A program made the translations under genes and the position numbers. 64,000 nt of DNA, taken from assembly GCA_013399115.1 (NCBI GenBank), contig VXAA01000967.1, positions 243,611 to 307,610 on the forward strand, in the 5' to 3' direction. The notes beneath the pieces are model-generated. The model saw only the letters and a program-made list of their open reading frames with translations. It was not told the DNA's origin and ran no database searches. The DNA comes from Anseranas semipalmata. Lineage: Eukaryota; Chordata; Aves; Anseriformes; Anseranatidae. Shown here in pieces: positions 45,210 to 58,774 of the stretch (within the stretch, counting starts at the first letter, position 1; every line of letters starts with the position of its first letter).

Positions 45210-47317
45210 GGGAAGTTGAGCTCTTCAGGTGACAAATTTCTACGACATTTGAATAATCTGGTGTAAGCATTCAGTGGTATTTAAGCAGCTCAATATAGCA
45301 TGTGTATTAAGTGGAAGAGACAGCTTTTTGTATTGGGAACCAGTGTATGCAGCTAGCTCCTCCCCACTGCTGCAGGAGATGGATCATTATGGCAGTGGGT
45401 CGGTAAATAGGTCCTGCGTGGAAGTTTTCTCCCGAGTTCGTTGTTTTTTCCTGCTGTCACCCTCTGCCTGACAAACGCGCTGCTGCGACACACCGAGGTC
45501 TGACTTGCCTGCTGTCAGAGGAGTCTGCTTGCTCGTTCTTCCAGTTGAATACACGACTACGTTTCCTGAAAGAGCGTGCTGCTGCGGGTGCCTGATAAGG
45601 TGTGGGAGCCTGATAAGCTCCGAGGCCTTGTTTCAAGGCTCCTGGCATGCTGCAGGAATGAACTGTCTGGGGCTGATTGTGAACATTACTCTAAACTTGA
45701 CCCATTTGTCATTCTTGAATCACATTTCTGGCCTATCTCTGCTGCTCCATCACTGACAAGTAGGTGATATAAAGCAATCATAAGAGCCAGCTGACTTTAG
45801 TATTGGACAGGGTAACAGTCTTGTTGCAATTTCAACTTTATCAGCTTTCTGTGTTTCAGGGCATATCAATCCCAGTCTTTAGTCGTGCATCTTAAGCATT
45901 TTCTAATTAGTTTTCTTCAGATGCAGCATCTCGCAGTTCCACGGGACAATCCAGCATTTACAGAGTACATTTCCTTCCTGTCGCAACATCCTGGAGCTGC
46001 TGCTTCAGAGACAGATTGTTGGAGTTTCTGCAAATGAACGAACGCGTAGTGCTGCAGAAGTCGCCGCGACTGCCATCCAGCAGCACTGCCGGCTGCACGC
46101 GCCGCGTTCTGTTCGCTGCTCCCACCTTCCAAAACCTGTTTGGAAAGCACCCTGGGAGCGCTTTAAAAACGTTAACACGTTGTCAGTCAGAATGTTGTCA
46201 GAACTGTTCATTTGCCCTTTCTTGCTTACTTGGAGCTTAGAAATGATTAAAAAATGGAACTGTTCCAGAAGCTTTTAAATGCTGACAGTTTTTTCACTGC
46301 TCCCTTGTTCCCAGTGGGTTTGGCCAAACTTGAGAGTAGTGATGAGATACATAGGTACCTTGTGTGCACAGCAGACCTTTCTGTCTGTTTTCGTACCTGC
46401 TCTGTGCTGGAGCAGATCCTGTGCACTGTTTGGAGGGCAGTTGTGGTATCTCAGTGGAGGAGACGAAAGCTCGCTCCCAGCCCTTGGATGCTGGTGGGGA
46501 TGCCAGACCCATGGCCATCTGCTGCCTGCCTTTCCTTACTGCCTGGGGTCTCCGCCCCACTTACCTTGTCCGCCACCACTGACGTACAGCGGGGCCCGGG
46601 GGTCCGGCCCTCGTGCAGCCCAACACGCGCGTTCCCTGGGCTCGCTCTGGCATCTTTGTGTGGGCAGGCAGAAGTGGTGTATTTTGGGGGCTGAAGCATG
46701 TTTAGGATGCTCATCTTTCCTTTGTGTGGGAAGAACAGACAAGATCTGCTTACCTTTGTAAAACACTTGAGAACATGGCTGAACAATATGAAATGGCCAC
46801 AAAATAATGTTACTGAGTATCTTTATAAGGGCATTGTCCTGCATGGTTATGTGCTGTGAATTCAACGTGTATAGTAGTTGAGCTAAAAAGGGATATTGTT
46901 CTTTAGGAAGCTTCAGGATAATTGTTGAGATAGCAGTGGTCACTGTAAAAGAAAAAAAAAAAAGGCTTTCTTTAAACGGTGCTTTTAGTATTGGAGCTCA
47001 TGTCTTTTCCAAGAGAATCCACACAGTGTTTTTGTCACGGCTGTGGGAGAAGTTCTGAAAAATCTAATAAGATGCCTCTCTCTCACATTAAAGTATATTC
47101 ATCCCGTGCCAGTGCTTGTTAAGCTCAACACCTGAAGGAACACGGCTGAATGATTGTTCAGGAATGAACGTGATCTTCAGCAGGGCCCCACGCGGGTGCT
47201 GCTGCACACTGGACAAATTTGTATTCAGTGTGCATCGTCTCTGCTTTTCAGCCCGTAACTGGGAGAGTAGGGCTGGGCTCACGTTAGCTGTTTGTCACTG
47301 GGAGCTGCCAAAGGAAA
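45210..47317. other. Unique DNA, no gene recognised
   Basis: Small CpG-bearing rises at 46060-46110 and 46570-46640. Plus frames of 146 and 160 codons (46254-46694, 46279-46761) overlap each other in two registers, which argues against either being coding. Nothing else recognised. Confidence 0.45.
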
Positions 47318-47392
47318 ATAACTGGTTCAGATGGCCTTGAGCAAGGGGTTGCGCTAGATGGCCTCCAGACGTCCCTTCCGACGTCTCTAAAT
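47318..47392 (+). mobile_element. Degraded CR1 3' tail
   Basis: The text GCAAGGGGTTGCGCTAGATG, then GCCTCCAGACGTCCCTTCCG, matches the CR1 3' UTR form in which a GGGGTTGGACTAGATGA motif precedes GACCTCCAGAGGTCCCTTCC. The terminal 8-bp repeats are no longer clear. This is an older copy and a different CR1 subgroup from those at 0.2 and 23.2 kb. Confidence 0.75.
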
Positions 47393-48899
47393 TACTTCTG
47401 CAGCAGTGATCACCGTGAGCTGCTTCCACAGGCTGCAAAGCAAGGTGATGGCTCAGGGATGTGGCCCAACCTCAGGTGTGCAGGTAGGGCGGGAGAGCTC
47501 TGTACTACGCAATCCACGTGGTCTGGAGCTGTTAAAACAATTTCCTGTGCCAGAATAATTTGAAACTGCATATTCAGCCATTATAAATAGTAGCTTTTAC
47601 CCTGTTTGTCTTTCCCCCCCTGAGGGGAAACCTGAAAACATGTGTTGTTTCCTAAGAGAAACTTTGAGGATTTATTTTCTTCTTGCTGAATTTTAAACTT
47701 AGCACTCAATTTACTCAACCAAAGCATCCGAAGATACAAAAGTTAATGTGAAAGGGCAGTCCAGACCATCTCACTATCTTTCCAAGGCCTACTTTCATAT
47801 AATAACTCGCACTAAAACCACTCCTTATGTTCCAGCTTCAGCTGTCAGAGCTCCTTGCTGTCTGCGCTCTGGAGACGCAGGAACAGATGGTAACAGAGCT
47901 GTGCCACATGAGGGTTTGCACACGCGAGTTTCTAAACAGACGAGTCGCATGGAAATAGAAGGATACGCTAACTGTGACTGCTTGGTGGGACTGACTATGA
48001 ACCTCTCTCAGGTGTTTGCAGAAAACGCTGCTCTCTGGCAGTGACAGTTCAGAAAAATCTCAGGATGCCTGCAATTCCAGAAAAAAAAAAAAATCAGCAG
48101 TTCAATACAGGACAGACCTACGCCTTGATCCTAAACTCTTTTGTCATTGCAAGTTGGAATTATCCATCATATGGCTATTAAGGATTCAAAATTGTGAAAG
48201 CTAGTAGGAACAACTTCGAGAGAAAATCACTCTGTTTGTTTTCACCCTTAGAGAACAGCTTTCTCTAAAGTGAAAAGCAAGAGTTATAAATTTTTTACGT
48301 TTCATCTTCTTGCATGACAGACTAGGTTCCTTAAGGATCTTTGGTGAGGGATCTCAAGACAAGCATTTTGAAAATGCACAAACACTTTATTGTCTGTGGT
48401 GCATCCTTACTGATGAAAAAACTCAACCATATGTGAAATAGGGTATTCCTCTACAAAAGCTTGGTTGACCCATCTCTGCTGCCTATTTTATCCATCTCTC
48501 TGTTAATCCTCTCTGTTTGTCTGTCGCAGAACCCCGATGTCTAACATGAAGAATTTTAGCACAGATGGATAGCATTTGGTAAAGTTGCATTCAGCTGAAG
48601 ATACAGACACTCTACAAGAGATTTATGGTTAGCATTTGAGCGGTGGTGTCCATCCCATTTTTGCTCTTAATGAACCAGGTATTTTTCTTCCTGTCATCAA
48701 TAGTTAATCTTACAGTTACGAAGGCAGATCTTTCTCTATTGTTATTCCAATCCACATGGACTGGAATATCCAATGTTTGTAGAGCAATCAAATTAGTAAT
48801 CATTTTTTTCATACCTTATTTTAATTGTCCGTGTTTTCCTGGGATTGGCTGTCTATCACCACTGTTTCTACTTGCAATATTAAGCTAATAAGGGGAATT
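47393..48899. other. Unique DNA, no gene recognised
   Basis: AT-leaning, with an A13 run near 48078-48091. A C8 run lies near 47614-47621. Nothing else recognised. Confidence 0.45.
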
Positions 48900-49070
48900 C
48901 TTCTCGCCGGGCAGGGGCAGCCCCACTGCGAGCCCCCGCGCCCCAGAGGGACGGCAGCGGCCCCCAGCTACGCTGAGTGCCAGCAGGTGAAGCTCCAGCA
49001 GTGGGACGCAGGACGGCCATCACCCGCCGCGTTACCTGTCTGATCGTGCTGGATGTCTGCTCACGGTCTG
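48900..49070. other. CpG-rich islet
   Basis: Abrupt GC-rich block (sharp edge at about 48903) with CpGs throughout. No coding evidence. Confidence 0.5.
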
Positions 49071-49739
49071 CTTGAATCCGAGGTGGAGTCTTGGCACCTT
49101 TTTGCCTTTACTGGGGAGAAACCAGCATCTTGAGAGGGCAGCTCATCCTGAACGTGTTCAACGCAGCCGTGAAGCCGTGGACTGGCCGGCCAGCAGTGCT
49201 CATTGCCCTGCACTCTCTAGAAGGCCAAGTTTAACAGGAAAGGTTTGTGACTCGCACATCTATGGCTTAGGAATTTGGTAATATATGATGGAACTTGCAT
49301 TTTCTGACACCAGCCCCTTCTCTGTTAAGGCTAATGCCCGTATACTTGATTGGGAAGGGAATTAAGTAGAAGGAAATAAAATTTTACAGAGATGTGTTTT
49401 TGCTTTAGGTCAATCTTGTTTCCCTTACAAATTAAAATCAGTATATGATTATGATCTTGGTTGCTGTTAGGATCAGAACGAAGTCTGCATTTTGAATGAA
49501 GGAGCTGGTTGCCTTTCCTGTGGTTCTTGGTTTCATATGAGCACTGATACAGCACGGGATTGAAATACACTCATCCATTCAAAGGGGAAAAATCGGGCAA
49601 ATGGATGGCTCAGGTTCTGGGCAACCCTGGCTGTATATTCTGAACTTTCAGAGGGGGACATGATAATAAGTAGCAACTGGGAATGAATCTGATAAAAAGG
49701 GTTTTATGGAAAATTTCTGGAGGCTGTAGAAGGCACCTG
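49071..49739. other. Unique DNA, no gene recognised
   Basis: AT-leaning; nothing recognised. Confidence 0.4.
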
Positions 49740-49925
49740 TGCTTGTGCGTTCCCAGGCAGGGGGCAGGAGGGGAGCTGGGGGCGGCTGGCTCGTCCCGTC
49801 CCGTCCCGGGGCTTGGCCGTTCGCGGGGAGTTGGCTGCAGGGCTGGCGCGCGGGGACGGCGCCCGGCTGTAGGAGCGGTGGTGCGGCCTGGCCCCGGCGG
49901 TGGGGGTGTTGTGGTTGGTGCTGCT
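49740..49925. other. CpG-rich islet
   Basis: GC-rich block with three GTCCC units near 49794-49808 and a G-rich end near 49897-49920. CpGs are dense at 49790-49900. Open frames on both strands are compositional. Confidence 0.5.
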
Positions 49926-52900
49926 TCCCTGAGTGTGTCCTGAAAACAAAGGCTTGCTATTTAAGCTAAAAGCAAAGAGCCGCGTTACAGCACTGCTGTT
50001 TGAGCAAGACCGCCTGCGATGAGAACTGGTGGCACGTTCTGCGTTTCACGTGCATGTGACATTCACGAGCTATGCATTAGCCATTTCCAGCATCCAGCAA
50101 GAAGTTATATTTTAAATTCTTTTTTGTGTTTTTATTGATGAGACTGTAAAATACAATGTTCAAAACGTATCCAAAAACATCTGGAGGCAGCAGAAGAAAA
50201 AACAGCTTAGTGCTGTGTCCAGATGAGCACAGCTTTTAAACTCGGGCATTGCAAAGGAAAGGTTCTCAGCTCTGTGAGCGTCAGGCCTGGGCCCCAGGGA
50301 CGGTGCTCTACAGTTATTGAATGCTCTCCTTTGAAGCCACTTGAACAGTGCATTTTAGACTGTTCAGTCGCAAATCTCACATAGTTTCACAAGGTAAACG
50401 TAGGAAAAAATTAACCCTTCGTTAATAAGCAGCTAATGAAGGATAGCACAACTGCCCATGTTGTAATTGCTTCTTATTCAGACCAAGCACAAGTTCCTCT
50501 TGCTGCATTTGGTGTCTGGTCACCGCACGTTACATTCTCATTCTGATAAATGGAGCCTGGACTGTGAAATCTGCCTATGGTTCTGCATCTGAAAGGGCCA
50601 ATGGCAGGACCTTAACCTAATCAGAAATGGGATCAAACTGCGTCCTCAGAGAGGATGCTCATTTGGGTTACAGAGCAGATAAAGATCTTCCTTCAACAGG
50701 CTTAAATACTAAAAATATTAGGGGCTTTTTTGTTTTACTGTATGTTACAACAACCGCCTGAACTATAAATCAGTATCCCATTTTAAAAGCTGATGCTTGT
50801 TTTGCATGGTAATAGCTCCATTCATGAGCAGCACCGTGGGTGTCAGAGTATCCCCCATGGGAACTGCACGTTCTTACTGAAGCTATTTTGTTTAAGCAAT
50901 AACTTGCAGGAGTATTGGAACTAAGAGGTAGCAACCACATACTGCATGCTGCATATATACAGAGGATGTGCACTGAGATGTTTATTCAGAGCACTGCAGG
51001 GCCCTTTTCCTGCTGAGGTTTACATTGTGCCTAGAAGCAGTGTTATATTCAGAGCTGATTTTTTTCCTGAAAACAAAGGCTTTTGAAAGAGTTTATGGCA
51101 ATACGTTCTTATATGGCAATGCTGCAAAATTTCCACAGTGGGGAGCTTTGAGAAAAATGCAAGATTGTGTGCATATTAGAAAGGAAACAATGCCGTTAGT
51201 TAACTAATCCCCTGTCTTGGCTGCATTACTATTTAATGGTTGTAGGTTTGCATATTTTGTGAATAAGCCTGCTGTCCAGATGGTGCTTAAATACTTTGAA
51301 ACTGATTTGCTTGAGAACATCTAAAGTATTCACCAAAGGAGATGCTATTCTGAAGTCATATACCGTGCTGCAAGGCAGCTACGTGTCCTCATAGCCTGCG
51401 GTTTGGATCAGGATCTAAAAGTGAGCAGGGAAGAAGGGGAATGATTCACAGCCGAACTCCGGAGCTGGGTACTGTGGGCTGTTTTCAAACATGGCATTTA
51501 TTTCTAATGGTTACCCTTAGTCCCAACGTGACGAAGAGTAAGTCATATCTCTTCTTGAACTACTTGGTGCTGTGCACACACTGACTGTTATCAGCAATCA
51601 AAATGACAGATAATTTACATACATGTTAATTTGGATACCTTTGGGGAGCGTTTTGACATTTTCTTGATGTGCAGATAAAGTAGTCTTTCTTTATGTCAGT
51701 TATAAAGATAAAGCAGTTCTCATTCCCGAATTGAATGCAACCTGTATCTTTTGTTCTTCAAAGATGACCTTCAACCTGAGATCTAATAACCTAGATCTAA
51801 GTACAGGCGATGCCCGTAGCCTTGTTCATAGCATGATTGTGCTGTGAGTAACCCAGCTGTAACTAACGGCAGAAAGTCCCCAGGGTGTAAATTCCCATCC
51901 GACACGGAGGGATTATGGTCTAACCCTGGATGACGGAATGATCTTGTCAGTTCACAACCTTCTTTAAGACAGTATGGAGCCTAGCAGCAAATCTGTTTCA
52001 TACAGGTATTATTTTTGCAGTTTTATTGTTTCAGCATGCGTACTTCTAATAGAAACATCACCGTGCTCAAGCAGCCCGTGGTTAGTAAGATGTTACTGAC
52101 TCATTCGGTATTAAATAAAATTAGTGAATATGATTATAAAAGCTATTCATCCGTTATATATGAAGTATGGAACTAAAATTGCTAAGTACTGGGTTGCTTT
52201 CCTAAGATGTCTCACAACTTTACATGAAAGGGACTACTTTCAGGTTGAGGGTTTTTTCTTCAGCTGAGTCTCTTAATATTAATTCCTTGGAAGTGCGTAA
52301 GTACAAGTGGGCACATACCAGAGGTTCAGTCTGGGTGGAGGTAGAAATGATAATCCACAGATTTCTCAGTTTCTTTTGCCAGCATAGAAGTCTGCCTCAT
52401 CAGTGCTTTGTTTCCCTTCCTTTTGTCTTTAGCTGATAGCTGTCTCCTGTGTGCTTTGTCTGTTAACTCAGTACAAGCAATGTTTACTGAAATGTCATGC
52501 CTAATTGTAAGTGATAATGCTGTACGCACGAGAAATGAAGAGTACAGAGGAGTTTTCTGTAACCTATTTCAGCTGCTCAGAACAGTTTCAGATGCAACGT
52601 ACATTTTATGGGTTTGTACTAAGATTAAAGGGCATCTTTTCATGTAGATAAATACTTACCATTTTTATTCTGTTGACGGCAGAGTCATCACAGGCTGGGA
52701 CATACTTATGCAGTTTATAAGATCCCGATATTAGTCTGGGAACAAGCTTTTCAGTATTGAAATGACAAGAGTATTTTTCGTGGGAAGGAATGCATGGGAA
52801 GGTGGGAATCTGGAGCCTGTGTTTAAGAATACCGTGCACATCCTTACTGTCCAAATCACTTGTTTAAAGCAACAGGATTAAATTCCGGTTCTGATAAGCT

Positions 52901-53175
52901 CAATAGGAGCGTTAAGCAAAAAATCCAATGGTTCCAAAACAAGAATTTCACTGTAGTCTGTTTTTCAAAGAAAAGGCTTACCTTGGAAGAGACTTTTCAG
53001 CTCTAGATGTTAACAGCCCTGATTCAATCTCTCCCAACCTTGTCTGACAAGAGAATAGGTCCCAAAAGGCTGGAATAATCCCTGAATGCCTGCCCAGCCA
53101 AAACAGCCGAGTATTCACACCGTTTTCTGTTCCAGTTAGCAGTACTTACTGCTGGTTTTATTTCTGGAAGTACTG
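49926..53175. other. Unique AT-leaning DNA
   Basis: Longest islet-free stretch of the second half. AT-rich around 50700-50760, 51590-51740 and 52090-52200. No exon, RNA gene or repeat family is recognised. Confidence 0.45.
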
Positions 53176-53700
53176 CTTTCCCTTGGAGCGGGAGCAGAGC
53201 CTGAAGTCCCTGCTCAGGTGCCCGTGGCTCATAGCCTTGAGCAGAGGTGCAGGGAGCGCAGGCAGCAGGCGCAGGATGGAGCCCTGCTCTCGCGGGGCAC
53301 CCACTGCGGCCGTACCCGCTGCAGAAGCACTGCTCGGAGGTGAAAAGCCGCCCCACTGGGTCCTGCAGGCGTTTTCTCAAGATAGGCTGGACCTCCAAAA
53401 AGCGTGTTGAACAGACGTTCCTCCGTGTCCGAGGCAGATGCTCTGTGCCCACCGCAGGAAGGACAGCGTCCTCCTGTGGGGCCTGTCATGGAGAGACGTA
53501 GAGCCTGTAGCTGGGGGAAACGCCTGAAGTGAAGGGGAATGGTAAATGTGAGATAATTCCGAAAAGCAGCCCCTCTGGGACTGACTGCGGGGTGCCGGCC
53601 CTGCAGGGCGGAGTGCCTCTGAAGCTGATCGCGTGGCGAAGGGCCGTGCGCTGTGCCCGGCAGCTGGAGCCCCTGAGCACAAACACAGCGTGTCTTGGAA
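53176..53700. other. Broad CpG-rich islet
   Basis: About 500 bp of raised GC with two CpG maxima (53220-53350 and 53570-53680). Several overlapping frames on both strands, none with known motifs. Confidence 0.45.
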
Positions 53701-54034
53701 GGTTCTGCATGAAGTCTTTTGTGTCTTGATTATTCTGTGGTTGTGTGTATGCCCATGCTGGAGTTGCAGTTTTGCTTTGTCTACCACACTCTTCTGTTTA
53801 TGGATATTGTTTCAGCCAGAATTACAGAGTAGCTTTGCCAGTACTTATTAGACAGAAAAAGTCAGGACAAAGCCCTTTGAAACTGCAGACAATTTCAGAC
53901 CGTTAATTAGGATATTGGGGGTATTTTATTTAGAGGGTTTGTTTAATTCTTAGGAAGAAAAAAATAGCATTGGAAGCATAAAGGTAATGTGTCTTCTTTT
54001 TCAAATGCTAGTAAAGGCTTTTTTGGGCATTCCA
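53701..54034. other. Unique AT-leaning DNA
   Basis: Nothing recognised. Confidence 0.4.
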
Positions 54035-54195
54035 GATTTCACTGCCTCTGCTGCCGGGCGGGGGTAGCGGGCGCTTTGGGGAGCGTGGATGGCAAGCCGG
54101 TCAGCACGGCGTGCTTCAGCTGGCGCTCCTTCCTCGGCCGGGGGTTACACTGCTCGGGCTGGCTGGCTCGCTGTCACTGGCTCGGGGGCTGGAAG
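54035..54195. other. CpG-rich islet
   Basis: GC-rich block with repeated GGCTGG/GCTCGGG text and many CpGs. No coding evidence. Confidence 0.45.
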
Positions 54196-54644
54196 ACTGC
54201 TTCTAGTAGGCCCTGGTGACGTCTGCACAAGCAGCATGATGTGGTTAGTGCTTGTTTTGCTAATAGATAGGCTGAAAGGCTCACTGCTTGTTGTGTTCTC
54301 ACTGATCACTAGCGTTTTTCATTTCTTCAGAGGCTTAAGTTGTAACCCCTCGGTTATATTAATCGCTGTTTATATTATAGCCAAAACACTGCCAACCAGT
54401 TCCTGCTGAAGTCTCCTCTTACTGCCTGGAGATGCATTTGTTCTCCCTGCTTTACATTCAGATTTTCTTTCCGACTGTGTCGCGGATTCCAGGGATTGCA
54501 CATCCGTACAGCAGCACCATGGGCCGCGTTCCACTCTGCATCTAGAGAGGAGGCTCTGCGAGTTATTTTCCAGTATACGTGAAGGAGGGGGTCTTGGCCT
54601 TTCTGATACCGTTCTCTCTTTAAGCACAGCTTCAATGAGGACTT
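54196..54644. other. Unique DNA between two islets
   Basis: AT-leaning; nothing recognised. Confidence 0.4.
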
Positions 54645-54965
54645 GCTCCAGGGCTGGAGCAAGCGGAGATGTGCCAAAGAGCCCATGCTTGCCCCGCCAG
54701 CACCCCTCAGTGCAGCCGCCCCTGCGCCCGCCGGCTCTGGCTTCAGGGTGACGCTGGGCCCGTGGGCAGCCTCTGCCTTACCGAGGGATCCCGCGTGGCT
54801 GCCTGCTGAAAGCCCTGTGGGTGCGGCTTCAGTAGGGAGATGCTCCAGGGGTAAAGGGGAAGCTGCAGGGGACGGTGGAGTACAGAAGTAAGGAGGCGAG
54901 ACTGCGGTGCTCATGGCGCTCCCCTTCGCGGCTTACAGCTCGCATCCAGTTTGCCCTCACGGAGG
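54645..54965. other. CpG-rich islet
   Basis: GC-rich, CpG-bearing block. The minus frame of 179 codons (54914-54375) extends into it from the AT-leaning side without a known domain. Confidence 0.45.
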
Positions 54966-56294
54966 CACTGTGGTCTCCTGCCCGCCTAGCTTGGGAGCTG
55001 CCTTGTGCCTTGCACATCTTAATGACCTAGCAGCACGGTGAAAAACGTGGTTACGTGTGTGTGCAGCACAGTCTGCCGTTCCAGAGCTTAGTGCTGCTCT
55101 TGTGAAGGATTTTCTGCGTATGAATGAGGTCGTGTCTGAAGGGAATTATAACCGCCCCATGTCGAAAGCGTGCCCTTGACTGTGTGAACATTACAGCAGG
55201 TAAAAAACTGCAAGAATGTATTCCTGCAAGAGCTTGATATCTTACTGGCTGTAAAAAAGGCTGAAATATGTTTGCTTAAAGCAAACTTCTCCAAAGACAG
55301 TAGAATCGAAATGCGTATCTTGGATACGCGCTAGACCTAGGCTCCTTAAGCCAAATGTTACAATTCACAGGGAGTTTTAAAAGAAGTGACAGATTACCTG
55401 GTCTCGATACAGATCCACTTCTGTGGTAATTACAGGTCTGCTTTTAAACTGCTTACTTCGTTTTGCTCTGAGATCTGGGCAGCTTGCTTTCCTCGCAGTC
55501 TGAGGTGGCACACTCGGATGTCACACCCGCTGCCAGCACTGGCTGCAAGGCATCGCTTAGGATTGCTTGTACTTACATCTGCCGCCTTTACCTTTCGTTT
55601 GGCTGGGTAGCCCAGAGCTAGCAGGCGGCCCACCTGCTGAAATGCCAGCTGGCAGCTGCGGGCTCCTACAGGCTTCAAACCCTGTCATGTTTCTGGTCTG
55701 CTTGGATTTCTTGCAGCCAGAGTGCCAAGATGCCATTTACGGGGATGAGATCCCGCCTATATCGAAGTCTGTGGAAGTTTTGCTTTCAATGTCTTTTCTA
55801 CCTTGATGGCAAAAGTCTCGTTGTCTTAATAGGAATCAGAATTTATTTCTGATTCTCTGAATATGCTTTTCCAAGTGTACGTCGTTTAGAGGGGTCTTTA
55901 GAATTCCTTCTTTAATCATTACAGAGTTAAAATTTTGGGGGTTAGATTTTTGTCTAATATTACTATTAGTGCAAGGTTTAGGAGATGTGCCTTCAGTTTG
56001 TAAGAGTAAGCACAGCTGGGATGCTGACGAGTCTGCTCACTACAGCAGCTATTCATGTGCAGCCTCGCCCACCTCATGAGTCATGTCCCATACTGCTGGT
56101 AGCTAGCAGCCTGGAGCAGCTCTTCGTGCGGACGTGATCCTTCCTGAATTGCATAGGCAGCGGAGAATGGCAACCTGATAAGTTATAACGAGACTGGAAA
56201 TAGGAATGGGTGTTTCAGCTTGAATTTTTTTGATGTATTTTTTCCACTGGACAGGGGTAATTCAGCAGAACTGGAACGTGGTGCTTGAATTTCC
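54966..56294. other. Unique DNA, no gene recognised
   Basis: AT-leaning with minor GC rises near 55500 and 55620; nothing recognised. Confidence 0.45.
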
Positions 56295-56450
56295 TAGCAG
56301 ACAGGAGGCGAGTTAGCGGGGCTCCCCAGCCCTGCCTCCCGGGCACGGCCGTGCTGTGCAGCTTCCAGGACCGCCCGTCTCCCCGCCCGTCACAGCGCAG
56401 AACCGGCGCGGACGTCCCTGAAATGACAGCCCCGGTCGTGCTGGGCGCTG
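56295..56450. other. CpG-rich islet
   Basis: About 150 bp of GC-rich, CpG-dense sequence, sharply bounded. No coding evidence. Confidence 0.5.
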
Positions 56451-57204
56451 GAAGCATTCCCTCCTAGGAAGGGTTTGAAAGAAAGCCCACGTATTTACCT
56501 TGTCCCCTCCGTGTGCTGCAGAGCGTTCGGTGACGGTGAACATAAAGGAAAGAGGCCCAGAGTGCGTGTGAGCTGTTAGAGATCTCTGAGGACTGGAAAG
56601 CATTACTTAGCTCTTCACAGCATCTCCTCCTCCTCATTTTCTGTGCCTCGCAGAATTTATTTTTGTCTCTGTGGAAAGCAGAGATCAGTAGCAATGTCCC
56701 TGTAAAACGCAAGTACGAAAGCAGTTTGGAAAACATTTATTGCTTAAGTTAAAACATATTCCTACAAGCATTTTTTGAAATTGTTCATTTAGGATATAAG
56801 GAAAAGGAATGGAAAGAGTGGAAAGAAACAAACATTTAGAATCGTGTTCGTATCAAGGAATGTAGAGAGTTGTAGAAAATGGTCATACATGTGATGCCAG
56901 AAATAACAATTAGAAATGAAGAAGTGAACAGCCCATCGTTTGCCACACCGAAGAGGATTAACGCTGACCAGTGAATGTCCCAGAGGCAGCTGTGCCAGGG
57001 TAGCCTTTTGTGAACGAGTTCCTCCTTCTCTGTTTCCATTAGAACCATACTGAATAATAAGAAGAAAGCTGTCCAAGTTTTCTTGCTGTTTCTATGGCTT
57101 AGCACTTGATTTTTTAAACTTGCTTCAGTTTTGCACAACTAAGCTCGTTTCTTTGGATTTTTCATTTCCTGACCCGGGCTATTCCAAACACCGTTGCACA
57201 AGAC
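56451..57204. other. Unique DNA, no gene recognised
   Basis: AT-leaning; two overlapping minus frames of about 95-100 codons (57076-56789, 57138-56836) in different registers argue against coding. Confidence 0.4.
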
Positions 57205-57375
57205 AGTATTGAACCGGGGCCGCGGCCGCTCCAGGCCCCCACCAGACAGCAGCACCCCGCGGCGGCAGGGCAGCGCGCCGCCCCGCAGAGCTGGGGCCGC
57301 CCGGGCCACGGGCTGCCAGCCTTCCTTTCCTGCCTTCGGCGGCGTTCCCCGCGCAGCCGCAGTGCTGTGCTGTCG
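57205..57375. other. CpG-rich islet with a NotI site
   Basis: Dense CpGs and a NotI site at 57222-57229. Three minus frames and one plus frame are all open, which only composition explains. Confidence 0.55.
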
Positions 57376-58194
57376 CCCTGTTCGATACACTCTTCACGGT
57401 GGTCTTTTGTGATAGCGGAAAGCTGAAGAGCCAATGCAGCGTGCTGCCGTAGATAGGTGTGACCTGAAATAAGCGGCTTGCCTGCAGGGCATTTCTCATT
57501 TCGTTACTTGTGACTGTAAGTCACTGCAGCTAATGAAGCAGCAGCCTCCTGCCTTGCTGTCCCAGGGGTGGGTTGTTCTTGTTGGGGTGACTGGTCAGTT
57601 AAAAGTCAGGAACAGCAGGAAGAAAGGGAGACGTGTGTGCGCCTGTCTGCTGCTGCGCCCCAAAACGCGGCTGGGCTCTTTGATCGGCACCTGGCTGAAG
57701 CCTGAGCTTGTTCTCTTTTTGTGTCGTTCCCCTTTTTTCTTCTGGTTTTGATCAGCAGGCTCTCCAGGCTTCCTTCTTCAGGAAGCACAAGAGCCGTCGC
57801 TTCCTTTCCCACAGCCTGCGGCGCTGTTCCTTTGCACGAGGAAAGCCAAGGTTGTTCGGGACAGCCGTAAGGAGACTCCTGGATTATGGATGCAGCGCGT
57901 GGGTCCCTACGTTACGGTTCTGTCACGGCATGCCCAGCCGCTGCTCTGGTTGGTCTGTGAGACTTTGTCCTCAGGCTCTGTCCTTGCCAGTGGTGCGCGG
58001 AGATCCCCTGGGGGAGGTAACACACTTGGTGCTTTCTGAACGCTTCGCTGCTGCCGCAGAGGAGCAATTACGGTGCTAATTCTGATCTTATTTAAAGTGG
58101 AGCACTGTAATTGTATCCTTTGTGGCAAAAATGAGCCTTAACTAGTGCGAACCTTATGAACTTCGTGGTATTTTGCCTTGGTCAGCGTTTTTGC
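57376..58194. other. Mixed unique DNA
   Basis: Moderate GC with scattered CpGs at 57640-57910. No exon or repeat family is recognised. Confidence 0.4.
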
Positions 58195-58330
58195 CACAAG
58201 GCGAGCGTAACTGTGGAACCTCCACCCTCGCCCCGGGAAGCTGAGCACCCAGCGCGAGTCCCTGCGCCGGCAGCCCCAGCACCGTACTGCGCCCGCTGGG
58301 GCTGCGCAGGAGCTCGCTTCCCTGTCTTAC
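58195..58330. other. CpG-rich islet
   Basis: Short GC-rich block with about 15 CpGs; no coding evidence. Confidence 0.45.
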
Positions 58331-58774
58331 CTGGTTAGTGTCGTTTGGGTTTATTTTTGGAGTAAATTCATGGAAACACACCGAAACAGAACGCACTTGG
58401 CTTTTCGGTGACGATGAGCATTGTGTACTGGGTATGGCAACATGTTTGTATTTATTGCCTAAACTTACAGGCTTACAGGAAAAGCCCTCTTTTTCTTAAA
58501 GCCGTAGAATCTTTGTAACTTTCTAATGGCTTTAATTGCTATTTTGTTGTTTTTTTCAGTTTCTTGTGGTAAACCAAAATTTCTTTAATTACAGTATCTA
58601 CAAAGCAGACGCCAACCCTCCTGTGTCTGAATTCTGTCTGTGTGCAGCTTCTGCAGTGTTTCAGCATTTTACGAGAGCTTCTCTATGCTCTTTCAGAACA
58701 GTACTCATTCACAGCTGCTTGAATGCCATCTCGTTGCGCTGGAGGTGCCTGAAGCCGAGTGAAGGAAGCAGGGT
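58331..58774. other. Unique AT-leaning DNA
   Basis: Nothing recognised; a T6 plus pyrimidine tract ending in CAG at about 58559 looks like an acceptor but opens no known coding sequence. Confidence 0.4.

Noticed and set aside
46254..46761. Two plus frames of 146 and 160 codons
   Set aside because: They overlap each other in different registers and neither shows a family signature.
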